From the NCBI GenBank assembly GCA_036417435.1, contig CM070914.1:1426001-1490000 (forward strand): a stretch of 64,000 nucleotides of DNA, written 5' to 3'. Shown one piece after another: positions 49,681 to 62,110 of this stretch. The translations under genes and the position numbers were made by a program. The notes beneath the pieces were generated by a model. The model made no database searches. It was not told where the DNA came from and was given only the letters and a program-made list of their open reading frames with translations. Source of the stretch: Inia geoffrensis. Taxonomy: Eukaryota > Chordata > Mammalia > Artiodactyla > Iniidae. Numbering within the stretch: the stretch's first letter is position 1; each line of letters starts with the position of its first letter.

Positions 49681-51058
49681 CTGGAAATGTAGCTCTCCTC
49701 CCGGGACATGCGGTGTGCAGCCCGTCACTCGGCACGTACCGAGGCCCTCCGATGTACAGAGCAGTGGGCCTCCGTGTGGCTCAGCGTTCCCACAGGGCTC
49801 TGGATGTACTCAGTGAACTTGGAGGAAAAACGATGCAAAACCGAGGGCCCTAGGAGTCCTCCAAAGGGTACTTCCTTTAAAATAAATCCCAACAGCGGTG
49901 AAGAACTCATGGAGACAGTTGCATGCCTCCCTTTTTACATGGCTACTCACGGTTTAACGTGGAGACGTGTTCTCTCATTGTTTCACTTTAGTTCTAGAGA
50001 CTGTCATGCTCACCACCACCGAGGCCATGGAAGCACCTTGTTTGGACAGAGCCAATTCATATTTTTCCCCGAAGCATTCTTACAGGGTTGAGAGGCCTGT
50101 CAACAGCAGAGAATGTCAGGTAGTTTCTAGGCAGCATGAATGGAGCCTTCAAATTGAGAAAACAAGTCTAGTTCCAGCAGCCCCGATTTCCACGCGCACA
50201 CTCATCATACGTCCCTCGGGTTTCTAACAAGTCCAAAGGGAGACAAGGTTACCCAGTGTTTCCTTCCCTGAATCAACTTGTCGAAGTAGGGTTTTGTGCA
50301 TCATGCGAACTGCCTCAACCAAGCAACGCACTTGGTATGTGTGGGGCCGTCTGACTCTTCAAAAGTCTGCAGTGCCACGGGAAGAGCAGGCCTGAAATTG
50401 CAGTCAGAACGCACGCTGACTCTCTCCTGGCGCCAGGGTGAGTTCAGGCAGGAGGCCGTACATGGAATGCGAAGCCCAGGGTTTCTCTGAGTGCAGCTCA
50501 GACTAGGGTAATGGGTAAAATTTCGACGGCCTGAGGGACGTGCCAGAACGGTGTTCCTGAACCTCTGTGAGTGCTGGGGTACTTAAGCTGCTCCAAAACA
50601 GAGTGCAGTGCGTTTCCCTACACTCAGCATACACAGAGTGGCTCCAAAGGGCTACGGGACTGGATGTTGCTCAACAGACACAGGTGGGCCTGGGAGTACA
50701 TAGTGTACCTGGCAGTAACAGGATGCCCACATGAGCCTCCTAGGTGTCTGTAAAATCATACTCCCATTTAAGATATGCAGAGCAGAGGTCACATGCTCAT
50801 GGAAAGTGCTGGACACCTCCGTTCCTACAAGCAAATCAAAGCCTAAACTCCAGGCATGTGTTTATGCTGGGTGCGCATTGTGACGCAGCATGGTAAGATG
50901 CTGACTTTCTCCTGGAGCACACTGACTTCACGTACGAGGTCTTCTAAGTATTCAAGGCAGAGTGTTTTCTCATGGCAGCTCACCCTCAGGGCCATGACAA
51001 AGAGTTCCTGGGGACATCGGATTCACCAGAAATGTGGTCCTGACGGTGCTCCAGGACT
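49681..51058 (+). repeat. Unit M37 (1378 bp, dG, E haplotype)
   Basis: Matches M35 at offset 2757 up to about 50693. It then reads GGGAGTACATAG with ATACTCCCATTT near 50758 and CCTAAACTCC near 50842. Confidence 0.97.
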
Positions 51059-52437
51059 CTGGAAATGTAGCTCTCCTCCCGGGACATGCGGTGTGCAGCC
51101 CGTCACTCGGCACGTACAGAGGCCCTCCGATGTACAGACCAGTGGGCCTCCATGTGGCTCAGCCTTCCCACTGGGCTCTGGAGGTACTCAGTGAACTTGG
51201 AGGAAAAATGATGCACAACCGAGGGCCCTAGGAGTCCTCCAAAGGGTTCTTCCTTTAAAATAAATCCCAACAGCGATGAAGATCTCATGGAGACAGTTGC
51301 ATGCCTCCCTTTTTACACGGCTACTCAGGGTCTAACGTGGAGACGTGGTCTCTCATTGTTTCACTTTAGTTCTAGAGACTGTCATGCTCACCACCACCGA
51401 GGCCATAGAAGCACCTTGTTTGGACAGAGCCAATTCATATTTTTCCCCGAAGCATTCTTACAGGGTTGAGAGGCCTGTCAACAGCAGACAATGTCAGGTA
51501 GTTTCTAGGCAGCATGAATGGAGCCTTCAAATTGAGAAAACAAGTCTAGTTCCAGCAGGCCCCGATTTCCACGTGCACACTCATCATACGTCCCTCGGGT
51601 TTCTAACAAGTCCAAAGGGAGACAAGGTTACCCAGTGTTTCCTTCCCTGAATCAACTAGTCGAAGTAGGGTTTTGTGCATCATGCGAACTGCCTCAACCA
51701 AGCAACGCACTTGGTATGTGTGGGGCCGTCTGACTCTTCAAAAGTCTACAGTGCCACGGGAAGAGCAGGCCTGAAATTGCAGTCAGAACGCACGCTGACT
51801 CTCTCCTGGCGCCAGGGTGAGTTCAGGCAGGAGGCCGTACATGGAATGCGAAGCCCAGGGTTTCTCTGAGTGCAGCTCAGAGTAGGGTAATGGGTAAAAT
51901 TTCGACGGCCTGAGGGACATGCCAGAACGGTGTTCCTGAACCTCTGTGAGTGCTGGGGTACTTAAGCTGCTCCAAAACAGAGTGCAGTGCGTTTCCCTAC
52001 ACTCAGCATACACAGAGTGGCTCCAAAGGGCTACGGGACTGGATGTTGCTCAACAGACACAGGTGGGCCTGGGAGTACCTAGTGTACCTGGCAGTAACAG
52101 GATGCCCACATGAGCCCCCTAGGTGTCTGTAAAATCATACTGTCATTTAAGGTATGCAGAGCAGAGGTCACATGCTCATGGAAAGTGCTGGACACCTCCG
52201 TTCCTACAAGCAAATCAAAGCCTAACCTCCAGGCATGTGTTTATGCTGGGTGCGCATTGTGACGCAGCATGGTAAGATGCTGACTTTCTCCTGGAGCACA
52301 CTGACTTCACGTACGAGGTCTTCTAAGTATTCAAGGCAGAGTGTTTTCTCATGGCAGCTCACCCTCAGGGCCATGACAAAGAGTTCCTGGGGACATCGGA
52401 TTCACCAGAAATGTGGTCCTGATGGTGCTCCAGGACT
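51059..52437 (+). repeat. Unit M38 (1379 bp, BglII haplotype)
   Basis: AGATCT at 51280-51285. CACGTG near 51571. Private: CCCACTGGG near 51167, CAACTAGTCG near 51654, GTCTACAG near 51744, GGACATGCC near 51915 (lost CpG), GCCCCCTAGG near 52114 and CTGATGGTGC near 52420 (lost CpG). Confidence 0.97.
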
Positions 52438-53815
52438 CTGGAAATGTAGCTCTCCTCCCGGGACATGCGGTGTGCAGCCCGTCACTCGGCACGTACAGAG
52501 GCCCTCCGATGTACAGACCAGTGGGCCTCCATGTGGCTCAGCCTTCCCACAGGGCTCTGGAGGTACTCAGTGAACTTGGAGGAAAAACGATGCACAACCG
52601 AGGGCCCTAGGAGTCCTCCAAAGGGTACTTCCTTTAAAATAAATCCCAACAGCGGTGAAGAACTCATGGAGACAGTTGCATGCCTCCCTTTTTACACCGC
52701 TACTCAGGGTCTAACGTGGAGACGTGTTCTCTCATTGTTTCACTTTAGTTCTAGAGACTGTCATGTTCACCACCACCGAGGCCATGGAAGCACCTTGTTT
52801 GGACAGAGCCAATTCATATTTTTCCCCGAAGCATTCTTACAGGGTTGAGAGGCCTGTCAACAGCAGAGAATGTCAGGTAGTTTCTAGGCAGCATGAATGG
52901 AGCCTTCAAATTGAGAAAACAAGTCTAGCTCCAGCAGCCCCGATTTCCACGCGCACACTCATCATACGTCCCTCGGGTTTCTAACAAGTCCAAAGGGAGA
53001 CAAGGTTACCCAGTGTTTCCTTCCCTGAATCAACTTGTCGAAGTAGGGTTTTGTGCATCATGCGAACTGCCTCAACCAAGCAACGCACTTGGTATGTGTG
53101 GGGCCGTCTAACTCTTCAAAAGTCTGCAGTGCCACGGGAAGAGCAGGCCTGAAATTGCAGTCAGAACGCACGCTGACTCTCTCCTGGCGCCAGGGTGAGT
53201 TCAGGCAGGAGGCCGTACATGGAATGCGAAGCCCAGGGTTTCTCTGAGTGCAGCTCAGACTAGGGTAATGGGTAAAATTTCGACGGCCTGAGGGACGTGC
53301 CAGAACGGTGTTCCTGAACCTCTGTGAGTGCTGGGGTACTTAAGCTGCTCCAAAACAGAGTGCAGTGCGTTTCCCTACACTCAGCATACACAGAGTGGCT
53401 CCAAAGGGCTACGGGACTGGATGTTGCTCAACAGACACAGGTGGGCCTGGGAGTACCTAGTGTACCTGGCAGTAACAGGATGCCCACATGAGCCTCCTAG
53501 GTGTCTGGAAAATCATACTGCCATTTAAGATATGCAGAGCAGAGGTCACATGCTCATGGAAAGTGCTGGACACCTCCGTTCCTACAAGCAAATCAAAGCC
53601 TAACCTCCAGGCATGTGTTTATGCTGGGTGCGCATTGTGACGCAGCATGGTAAGATGCTGACTTTCTCCTGGAGCACACTGACTTCACGTACGAGGTCTT
53701 CTAAGTATTCAAGGCAGAGTGTTTTCTCATGGCAGCTCACCCTCAGGGCCATGACAAAGAGTTCCTGGGGACATCGGATTCACCAGAAATGTGGTCCTGA
53801 CCGTGCTCCAGGACT
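52438..53815 (+). repeat. Unit M39 (1378 bp, dG)
   Basis: Private: ACACCGCTAC near 52694, CATGTTCACC near 52762, CTAGCTCCAGC near 52926 and GTCTGGAAAATC near 53504. GTCTAACTC near 53106 is otherwise seen only in M1. Confidence 0.97.
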
Positions 53816-55198
53816 CTGGAAATGTAGCTCTCCTCCCGCGACATGCGGTGTGCAGCCCGTCACTCGGCACGTACAGAGGCCCTCCGATGTACAGACCAGT
53901 GGGCCTCCATGTGGCTCAGCCTTCCCACAGGGCTCTGGAGGTACTCAGTGAACTTGGAGGAAAAACGATGCACAACCGAGGGCCCTAGGAGTCCTCCAAA
54001 GGGTACTTCCTTTAAAATAAATCCCAACAGCGGTGAAGAACTCATGGAGACAGTTGCATGCCTCCCTTTTTACACGGCTACTCAGGGTCTAACGTGGAGA
54101 CGTGTTCTCTCATTGTTTCACTTTAGTTCTAGAGACTGTCATGCTCACCACCACCGAGGCCATGGAAGCACCTTGTTTGGACAGAGCCAATTCATATTTT
54201 TCCCCGAAGCATTCTTACAGGGTTGAGAGGCCTGTCAACAGCAGACAATGTCAGGTAGTTTCTAGGCAGCATGAATGGAGCCTTCAAATTGAGAAAACAA
54301 GTCTAGTTCCAGCAGCCCCGATTTCCACGCGCACACTCATCATACGTCCCTCGGGTTTCTAACAAGTCCAAAGGGAGACAAGGTTACCCAGTGTTTCCTT
54401 CCCTGAATCAACTTGTCGAAGTAGGGTTTTGTGCATCATGCGAACTGCCTCAACCAAGCAACGCACTTGGTATGTGTGGGGCCGTCTGACTCTTCAAAAG
54501 TCTGCAGTGCCACGGGAAGAGCAGGCCTGAAATTGCAGTCAGAACGCACGCTGACTCTCTCCTGGCGCCAGGGTGAGTTCAGGCAGGAGGCCGTACATGG
54601 AATGCGAAGCCCAGGGTTTCTCTGTGTGCAGCTCAGACTAGGGTAATGGGTAAAATTTCGACGGCCTGAGGGACGTGCCAGAACGGTGTTCCTGAACCTC
54701 TGTGAGTGCTGGGGTACTTAAGCTGCTCCAAAACAGAGTGCAGTGCGTTTCCCTACACTCAGCATACACAGAGTGGCTCCAAAGGGCTACGGGACTGGAT
54801 GTTGCTGAACAGACACAGGTGGGCCTGGGAGTAATTAGTGTACTGTACCTGGCAGTAACAGGATGCCCACATGAGCCTCCTAGGTGTCTGTAAAATCATA
54901 CTGCCATTTAAGATATGCAGAGCAGAGGTCACATGCTCATGGAAAGTGCTGGACACCTCCGTTACTACAAGCAAATCAAAGCCTAACCTCCAGGCATGTG
55001 TTTATGCTGGGTGCGCATTGTGACGCAGCATGGTAAGATGCTGACTTTCTCCTGGAGCACACTGACTTCACGTACGAGGTCTTCAAATTATTCAAGGCAG
55101 AGTGTTTTCTCATGGCAGCTCACCCTCAGGGCCATGACAAAGAGTTCCTGGGGACATCGGATTCACCAGAAATGTTGTCCTGACGGTGCTCCAGGACT
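53816..55198 (+). repeat. Unit M40 (1383 bp, dG and T5)
   Basis: First unit in the window with both common indels. T5 is on the AATTAG/GTAACAGG background with GCTGAACAG. Private: CCCGCGACATG near 53836, CTCTGTGTGC near 54621 and GTTACTACAAG near 54961. Confidence 0.97.
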
Positions 55199-56582
55199 CT
55201 GGAAATGTAGCTCTCCTCCCGGGACATGCGGTGTGCAGCCCGTCACTCGGCACGTACAGAGGCCCTCCGATGTACAGACCAGTGGGCCTCCATGTGGCTC
55301 AGCCTTCCCACAGGGCTCTGGAGGTACTCAGTGAACTTGGAGGAAAAACGATGCACAACCGAGGGCCCTAGGAGTCCTCCAAAGGGTTCTTCCTTTAAAA
55401 TAAATCAGAACAGCGATGAAGATCTCATGGAGACAGTTGCATGCCTCCCTTTTTACACGGCTACTCAGGGTCTAACGTGGAGACGTGGTCTCTCATTGTT
55501 TCACTTTAGTTCTAGAGACTGTCATGCTCACCACCACCGAGGCCATAGAAGCACCTTGTTTGGACAGAGCCAATTCATATTTTTCCCCGAAGCATTCTTA
55601 CAGGGTTGAGAGGCCTGTCAACACCGGACAATGTCAGGTAGTTTCTAGGCAGCATGAATGGAGCCTTCAAATTGAGAAAACAAGTCTAGTTCCAGCAGGC
55701 CCCGATTTCCACGCGCACACTCATCATACGTCCCTCGGGTTTCTAACAAGTCCAAAGGGAGACAAGGTTACCCAGTGTTTCCTTCCCTGAATCAACTTGT
55801 CGAAGTAGGGTTTTGTGCATCATGCGAACTGCCTCAACCAAGCAACGCACTTGGTATGTGTGGGGCCGTCTGACTCTTCAAAAGTCTGCAGTGCCACGGG
55901 AAGAGCAGGCCTGAAATTGCAGTCAGAACGCACGCTGACTCTCTCCTGGCGCCAGGGTGAGTTCAGGCAGGAGGCCGTACATGGAATGCGAAGCCCAGGG
56001 TTTCTCTGAGTGCAGCTCAGACGAGGGTAATGGGTAAAATTTCGACGGCCTGAGGGACGTGCCAGAACGGTGTTCCTGGACCTCTGTGAGTGCTGGGGTA
56101 CTTAAGCTGCTCCAAAACAGAGTGCAGTGCGTTTCCCTACACTCAGCATACACAGAGTGGCTCCAAAGGGCTACGGGACTGGATGTTGCTCAACAGACAC
56201 AGGTGGGCCTGGGAGTACTTAGTGTACTGTACCTGGCAGCAACAGGATGCCCACATGAGCCTCCTAGGTGTCTGTAAAATCATACTGCCATTTAAGATAT
56301 GCAGAGCAGAGGTCACATGCTCATGGAAAGTGCTGGACACCTCCGTTCCTACGAGCAAATCAAAGCCTAACCTCCAGGCATGTGTTTATGCTGGGTGCGC
56401 ATTGTGACGCAGCATGGTAAGATGCTGACTTTCTCCTGGAGCACACTGACTTCACGTACGAGGTCTTCAAAGTATTCAAGGCAGAGTGTTTTCTCATGGC
56501 AGCTCACCCTCAGGGCCATGACAAAGACTTCCTGGGGACATCGGACTCACCAGAAATGTGGTCCTGACGGTGCTCCAGGACT
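55199..56582 (+). repeat. Unit M41 (1384 bp, T5, BglII haplotype)
   Basis: AGATCT at 55420-55425. AATCAGAACAG near 55404 is shared with M43 and M46. AAAAACGATG is present where most BglII-haplotype units have AAAAATGATG. Private: ACACCGGAC near 55621, CAGACGAGGG near 56029 and CCTGGACCTC near 56076. T5 on the ACTTAG/GCAACAGG background. Confidence 0.97.
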
Positions 56583-57965
56583 CTGGAAATGTAGCTCTCC
56601 TCCCGGGACATGCGGTGTGCAGCCCGTTACTCGGCACGTACAGAGGCGCTCCGATGTACAGACCAGTGGGCCTCCATGTGGCTCAGCCTTCCCACAGGGC
56701 TCTGGAGGTACTCAGTGAACTTGGAGGAAAAACGATGCACAACCGAGGGCCCTAGGAGTCCTCCAAAGGGTACTTCCTTTAAAATAAATCCCAACAGCGG
56801 TGAAGAACTCATGGAGACAGTTGCATGCCTCCCTTTTTGCACGGCTACTCAGGGTTTAACGTGGAGACGTGTTCTCTCATTGTTTCACTTTAGTTCTAGA
56901 GACTGTCATGCTAACCACCACCGAGGCCATGGAAGCACCTTGTTTGGACAGAGCCAATTCATATTTTTCCCCGAAGCATTCTTACAGGGTTGAGAGGCCT
57001 GTCAACAGCAGAGAATGTCAGGTAGTTTCTAGGCAGCATGAATGGAGCCTTCAAATTGAGAAAACAAGTCTACTTCCAGCAGCCCCGATTTCCACGCGCA
57101 CACTCATCATACGTCCCTCGGGTTTCTAACAAGTCCAAAGGGAGACGAGGTTACCCAGTGTTTCCTTCCCTGAATCAACTTGTCGAAGTAGGGTTTTGTG
57201 CATCATGCGAACTGCCTCAACCAAGCAACGCACTTGGTATGTGTGGGGCCGTCTGACTCTTCAAAAGTCTGCATTGCCACGGGAAGAGCAGGCCTGAAAT
57301 TGCAGTCAGAACGCACGCTGACTCTCTCCTGGCGCCAGGGTGAGTTCAGGCAGGAGGCCGTACATGGAATGCGAAGCCCAGGGTTTCTCTGAGTGCAGCT
57401 CAGACTAGGGTAATGGGTAAAATTTCGACGGCCTGAGGGACGTGCCAGAACGGTGTTCCTGAACCTCTGTGAGTGCTGGGGTACTTAAGCTGCTCCAAAA
57501 CAGAGTGCAGTGCGTTTCCCTACACTCAGCATACACAGAGTGGCTCCAAAGGGCTACGGGACTGGATGTTGCTCAACAGACCCAGGTGGACCTGGGAGTA
57601 ATTAGTGTACTGTACCTGGCAGTAACAGGATGCCCACATGAGCCTCCTAGGTGTCTGTAAAATCATACTGCCATTTAAGATATGCAGAGCAGAGGTCACA
57701 TGCTCATGGAAAGTGCTGGACACCTCCGTTCGTACAAGCAAATCAAAGCCTAACCTCCAGGCATGTGTTTATGCTGGGTGCGCATTGTGACGCAGCATGG
57801 TAAGATGCTGACTTTCTCCTGGAGCACACTGACTTCACGTAAGAGGTCTTCTAAGTATTCAAGGCAGAGTGTTTTCTCATGGCAGTTCACCCTCAGGGCC
57901 ATGACAAAGAGTTCCTGGGGACATCGGATTCACCAGAAATGTGGTCCTGACGGTGCTCCAGGACT
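56583..57965 (+). repeat. Unit M42 (1383 bp, dG and T5)
   Basis: GACGAGGTTAC near 57145 is shared with M44. Private: CCCGTTACTC near 56623, AGGCGCTCC near 56644, TTTTGCACGG near 56835, GCTAACCACC near 56910, GCATTGCC near 57271 and CCCAGGTGGACC near 57581. T5 on the AATTAG background. Confidence 0.97.
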
Positions 57966-59349
57966 CTGGAAATGTAGCTCTCCTCCCGGGACATGCGGTG
58001 TGCAGCCCGTCACTCGGCACGTACAGAGGCCCTCCGATGTATAGACCAGTGGGCCTCCATGTGGTTCAGCCTTCCCACAGGGCTCTGGAGGTACTCAGTG
58101 AACTTGGAGGAAAAATGATGCACAACCGAGGGCCCTAGGAGTCCTCCAAAGGGTTCTTCCTTTAAAATAAATCAGAACAGCGATGAAGATCTCATGGAGA
58201 CAGTTGCATGCCTCCCTTTTTACACGGCTACTCAGGGTCTAACGTGGAGACGTGGTCTCTCATTGTTTCACTTTAGTTCTAGAGACTGTCATGCTCACCA
58301 CCACCGAGGCCATAGAAGCACCTTGTTTGGACAGAGCCAATTCATATTTTTCCCCGAAGCATTCTTACAGCGTTGAGAGGCCTGTCAACAGCAGACAATG
58401 TCAGGTAGTTTCTAGGCAGCATGAATGGAGCCTTCAAATTGAGAAAACAAGTCTAGTTCCAGCAGGCCCCGATTTCCACGCGCACACTCATCATACGTCC
58501 CTCGGGTTTCTAACAAGTCCAAAGGGAGACAAGGTTACCCAGTGTTTCCTTCCCTGAATCAACTTGTCGAAGTAGGGTTTTGTGCATCATGCGAACTGCC
58601 TCAACCAAGCAACGCACTTGGTATGTGTGGGGCCGTCTGACTCTTCAAAAGTCTGCAGTGCCACGGGAAGAGCAGGCCTGAAATTGCAGTCAGAACGCAC
58701 GCTGACTCTCTCCTGGCGCCAGGGTGAGTTCAGGCAGGAGGCCGTACATGGAATGCGAAGCCCAGGGTTTCTCTGAGTGCAGCTCAGACTAGGGTAATGG
58801 GTAAAATTTCGACGGCCTGAGGGACGTGCCAGAACGGTGTTCCTGAACCTCTGTGAGTGCTGGGGTACTTAAGCTGCTCCAAAACAGAGTGCAGTGCGTT
58901 TCCCTACACTCAGCATACACAGAGTGGCTCCAAAGGGCTACGGGACTGGATGTTGCTCAACAGACACAGGTGGGCCTGGGAGTACTTAGTGTACTGTACC
59001 TGGCAGCAACAGGATGCCCACATGAGCCTCCTAGGTGTCTGTAAAATCATACTGCCATTTAAGATATGCAGAGCAGAGGTCACATGCTCATGGAAAGTGC
59101 TGGACACCTCCGTTCCTACAAGCAAATCAAAGCCTAACCTCCAGGCATGTGTTTATGCTGGGTGCGCATTGTGACACAGCATGGTAAGATGCTGACTTTC
59201 TCCTGGAGCACACTGACTTCACGTACGAGGTCTTCAAAGTATTCAAGGCAGAGTGTTTTCTCATGGCAGCTCACCCTCAGGGCCATGACAAAGACTTCCT
59301 GGGGACATCGGACTCACCAGAAATGTGGTCCTGACGGTGCTCCAGGACT
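57966..59349 (+). repeat. Unit M43 (1384 bp, T5, BglII haplotype)
   Basis: AGATCT at 58187-58192. ACAGCGTTGAG near 58368 and AATCAGAACAG are shared with M46. GTGACACAGC near 59171 is a lost CpG. T5 on the ACTTAG/GCAACAGG background. Confidence 0.97.
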
Positions 59350-60727
59350 CTGGAAATGTAGCTCTCCTCCCGGGACATGCGGTGTGCAGCCCGTCACTCG
59401 GCACGTACAGAGGCCCTCCGATGTACAGACCAGTGGGCCTCCATGTGGCTCAGCCTTCCCACAGGGCTCTGGAGGTACTCAGTGAACTTGGAGGAAAAAC
59501 GATGCACAACCGAGGGCCCTAGGAGTCCTCCAAAGGGTACTTCCTTTAAAATAAATCCCAACAGCGGTGAAGAACTCATGGAGACAGTTGCATGCCTCCC
59601 TTTTTACACGGCTACTCAGGGTTTAACGTGGAGACGTGTTCTCTCATTGTTTCACTTTAGTTCTAGAGACTGTCATGCTCACCACCACCGAGGCCATGGA
59701 AGCACCTTGTTTGGACAGAGCCAATTCATATTTTTCCCCGAAGCATTCTTACAGGGTTGAGAGGCCTGTCAACAGCAGAGAATGTCAGGTAGTTTCTAGG
59801 CAGCATGAATGGAGCCTTCAAATTGAGAAAACAAGTCTAGTTCCAGCAGCCCCGATTTCCACGCGCACACTCATCATACGTCCCTCGGGTTTCTAACAAG
59901 TCCAAAGGGAGACGAGGTTACCCAGTGTTTCCTTCCCTGAATCAACTTGTCGAAGTAGGGTTTTGTGCATCATGCGAACTGCCTCAACCAAGCAACGCAC
60001 TTGGTATGTGTGGGGCCGTCTGACTCTTCAAAAGTCTGCAGTGCCACGGGAAGAGCAGGCCTGAAATTGCAGTCAGAACGCACGCTGACTCTCTCCTGGC
60101 GCCAGGGTGAGTTCAGGCAGGAGGCCGTATATGGAATGCGAAGCCCAGGGTTTCTCTGAGTGCAGCTCAGACTAGGGTAATGGGTAAAATTTCGACGGCC
60201 TGAGGGACGTGCCAGAACGGTGTTCCTGAACCTCTGTGAGTGCTGGGGTACTTAAGCTGCTCCAAAACAGAGTGCAGTGCGTTTCCCTACACTCAGCATA
60301 CACAGAGTGGCTCCAAAGGGCTACGGGACTGGATGTTGCTCAACAGACACAGGTGGGCCTGGGAGTACCTAGTGTACCTGGCAGTAACAGGATGCCCACA
60401 TGAGCCTCCTAGGTGTCTGTAAAATCATACTGCCATTTAAGATATGCACAGCAGAGGTCACATGCTCATGGAAAGTGCTGGACACCTCCGTTCCTACAAG
60501 CAAATCAAAGCCTAACCTCCAAGCATGTGTTTATGCTGGGTGCGCATTGTGACGCAGCATGGTAAGATGCTGACTTTCTCCTGGAGCACACTGACTTCAC
60601 GTACGAGGTCTTCTAAGTATTCAAGACAGAGTGTTTTCTCATGGCAGCTCACCCTCAGTGCCATGACAAAGAGTTCCTGGGGACGTCGGATTCACCAGAA
60701 ATGTGGTCCTGACGGTGCTCCAGGACT
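59350..60727 (+). repeat. Unit M44 (1378 bp, dG)
   Basis: Matches M42 at offset 2767 through much of the 5' half (GGTTTAACG, GACGAGGTTAC). Private: GCCGTATATGG near 60124, GCACAGCAG near 60446, CTCCAAGCATG near 60516, CAAGACAGAG near 60621 and GGACGTCGG near 60681. Confidence 0.97.
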
Positions 60728-62110
60728 CTGGAAATGTAGCTCTCCTCCCGGGACATGCGGTGTGCAGCCCGTCACTCGGCACGTACAGAGGCCCTCCGAT
60801 GTATAGACCAGTGGGCCTCCATGTGGCTCAGCCTTCCCACAGGGCTCTGGAGGTACTCAGTGAACTTGGAGGAAAAATGATGCACAACCGAGGGCCCTAG
60901 GAGTCCTCCAAAGGGTTCTTCCTTTAAAATAAATCCCAGCAGCGATGAAGATCTCATGGAGACAGTTGCATGCCTCCCTTTTTACACGGCTACTCAGGGT
61001 CTAACGTGGAGACGTGTTCTCTCATTGTTTCACTTTAGTTCTAGAGACTGTCATGCTCACCACCACCGAGGCCATGGAAGCACCTTGTTTGGACAGAGCC
61101 AATTCATATTTTTCCCCGAAGCATTCTTACAGGGTTGAGAGGCCTGTCAACAGCAGAGAATGTCAGGTAGTTTCTAGGCAGCATGAATGGAGCCTTCAAA
61201 TTGAGAAAACAAGTCTAGTTCCAGCAGCCCCGATTTCCACACGCACACTCATCATACGTCCCTCGGGTTTCTAACAAGTCCAAAGGGAGACAAAGTTACC
61301 CAGTGTTTCCTTCCCTGAATCAACTTGTCGAAGTAGGGTTTTGTGCATCATGCGAACTGCCTCAACCAAGCAACGCACTTGGTATGTGTGGGGCCGTCTG
61401 ACTCTTCAAAAGTCTGCAGTGCCACGGGAAGAGCAGGCCTGAAATTGCAGTCAGAACGCACGCTGACTCTCTCCTGGCGCCAGGGTGAGTTCAGGCAGGA
61501 GGCCGTACATGGAATGCGAAGCCCAGGGTTTCTCTGAGTGCAGCTCAGACTAGGGTAATGGGTAAAATTTCGACGGCCTGAGGGACGTGCTAGAACGGTG
61601 TTCCTGAACCTCTGTGAGTGCTGGGGTACTTAAGCTGCTCCAAAACAGAGTGCAGTGCGTTTCCCTACACTCAGCATACACAGAGTGACTCCAAAGGGCT
61701 ACGGGACTGGATGTTGCTCAACAGACACAGGTGGGCCTGGGAGTAATTAGTGTACTGTACCTGGCAGTAACAGGATGCCCACATGAGCCTCCTAGGTGTC
61801 TGTAAAATCATACTGCCATTTAAGATATGCAGAGCAGAGGTCACATGCTCATGGAAAGTGCTGGACACCTCCGTTCCTACAAGCAAATCAAAGCCTAACC
61901 TCCAGGCATGTGTTTATGCTCGGTGCGCATTGTGACGCAGCATGGTAAGATGCTGACTTTCTCCTGGAGCACACTGACTTCACGTACGAGGTCTTCAAAG
62001 TATTCAAGGCAGAGTGTTTTCTCATGGCAGCTCACCCTCAGGGCCATGACAAAGAGTTCCTGGGGACATCGGATTCACCAGAAATGTGGTCCTGACGGTG
62101 CTCCAGGACT
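60728..62110 (+). repeat. Unit M45 (1383 bp, dG and T5, chimeric haplotype)
   Basis: Starts with BglII-haplotype markers (GATGTATAGACC, AAAAATGATG, GGTTCTTCC, AGATCT at 60949-60954) but continues with GTGTTCTC at about 61015 and CCATGG near 61072, followed by dG. Private: ACACGCACAC near 61239, ACAAAGTTAC near 61290, GTGCTAGAAC near 61587 and TGCTCGGTGC near 61917. Confidence 0.97.

Larger units (their letters stand above)
44671..50693 (+). repeat. Tandem duplication with 2757-bp offset (M33-M37)
   Basis: Positions 44671-47936 (3266 bases) recur at 47428-50693 with no difference noticed, giving about 2.2 tandem copies of a two-unit block. The left limit is the dG site (present in M35, absent in M33). 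The right limit is TGGAAGTACC (47935) against TGGGAGTACA (50691). Confidence 0.9.

Noticed and set aside
33186..50693. Dismissing the near-perfect large duplications as assembly errors
   Set aside because: This cannot be decided without reads. The copies have different flanks and overlapping offsets (5521, 6905, 2757), which fits real unequal exchange, so they were kept as findings with that caution.
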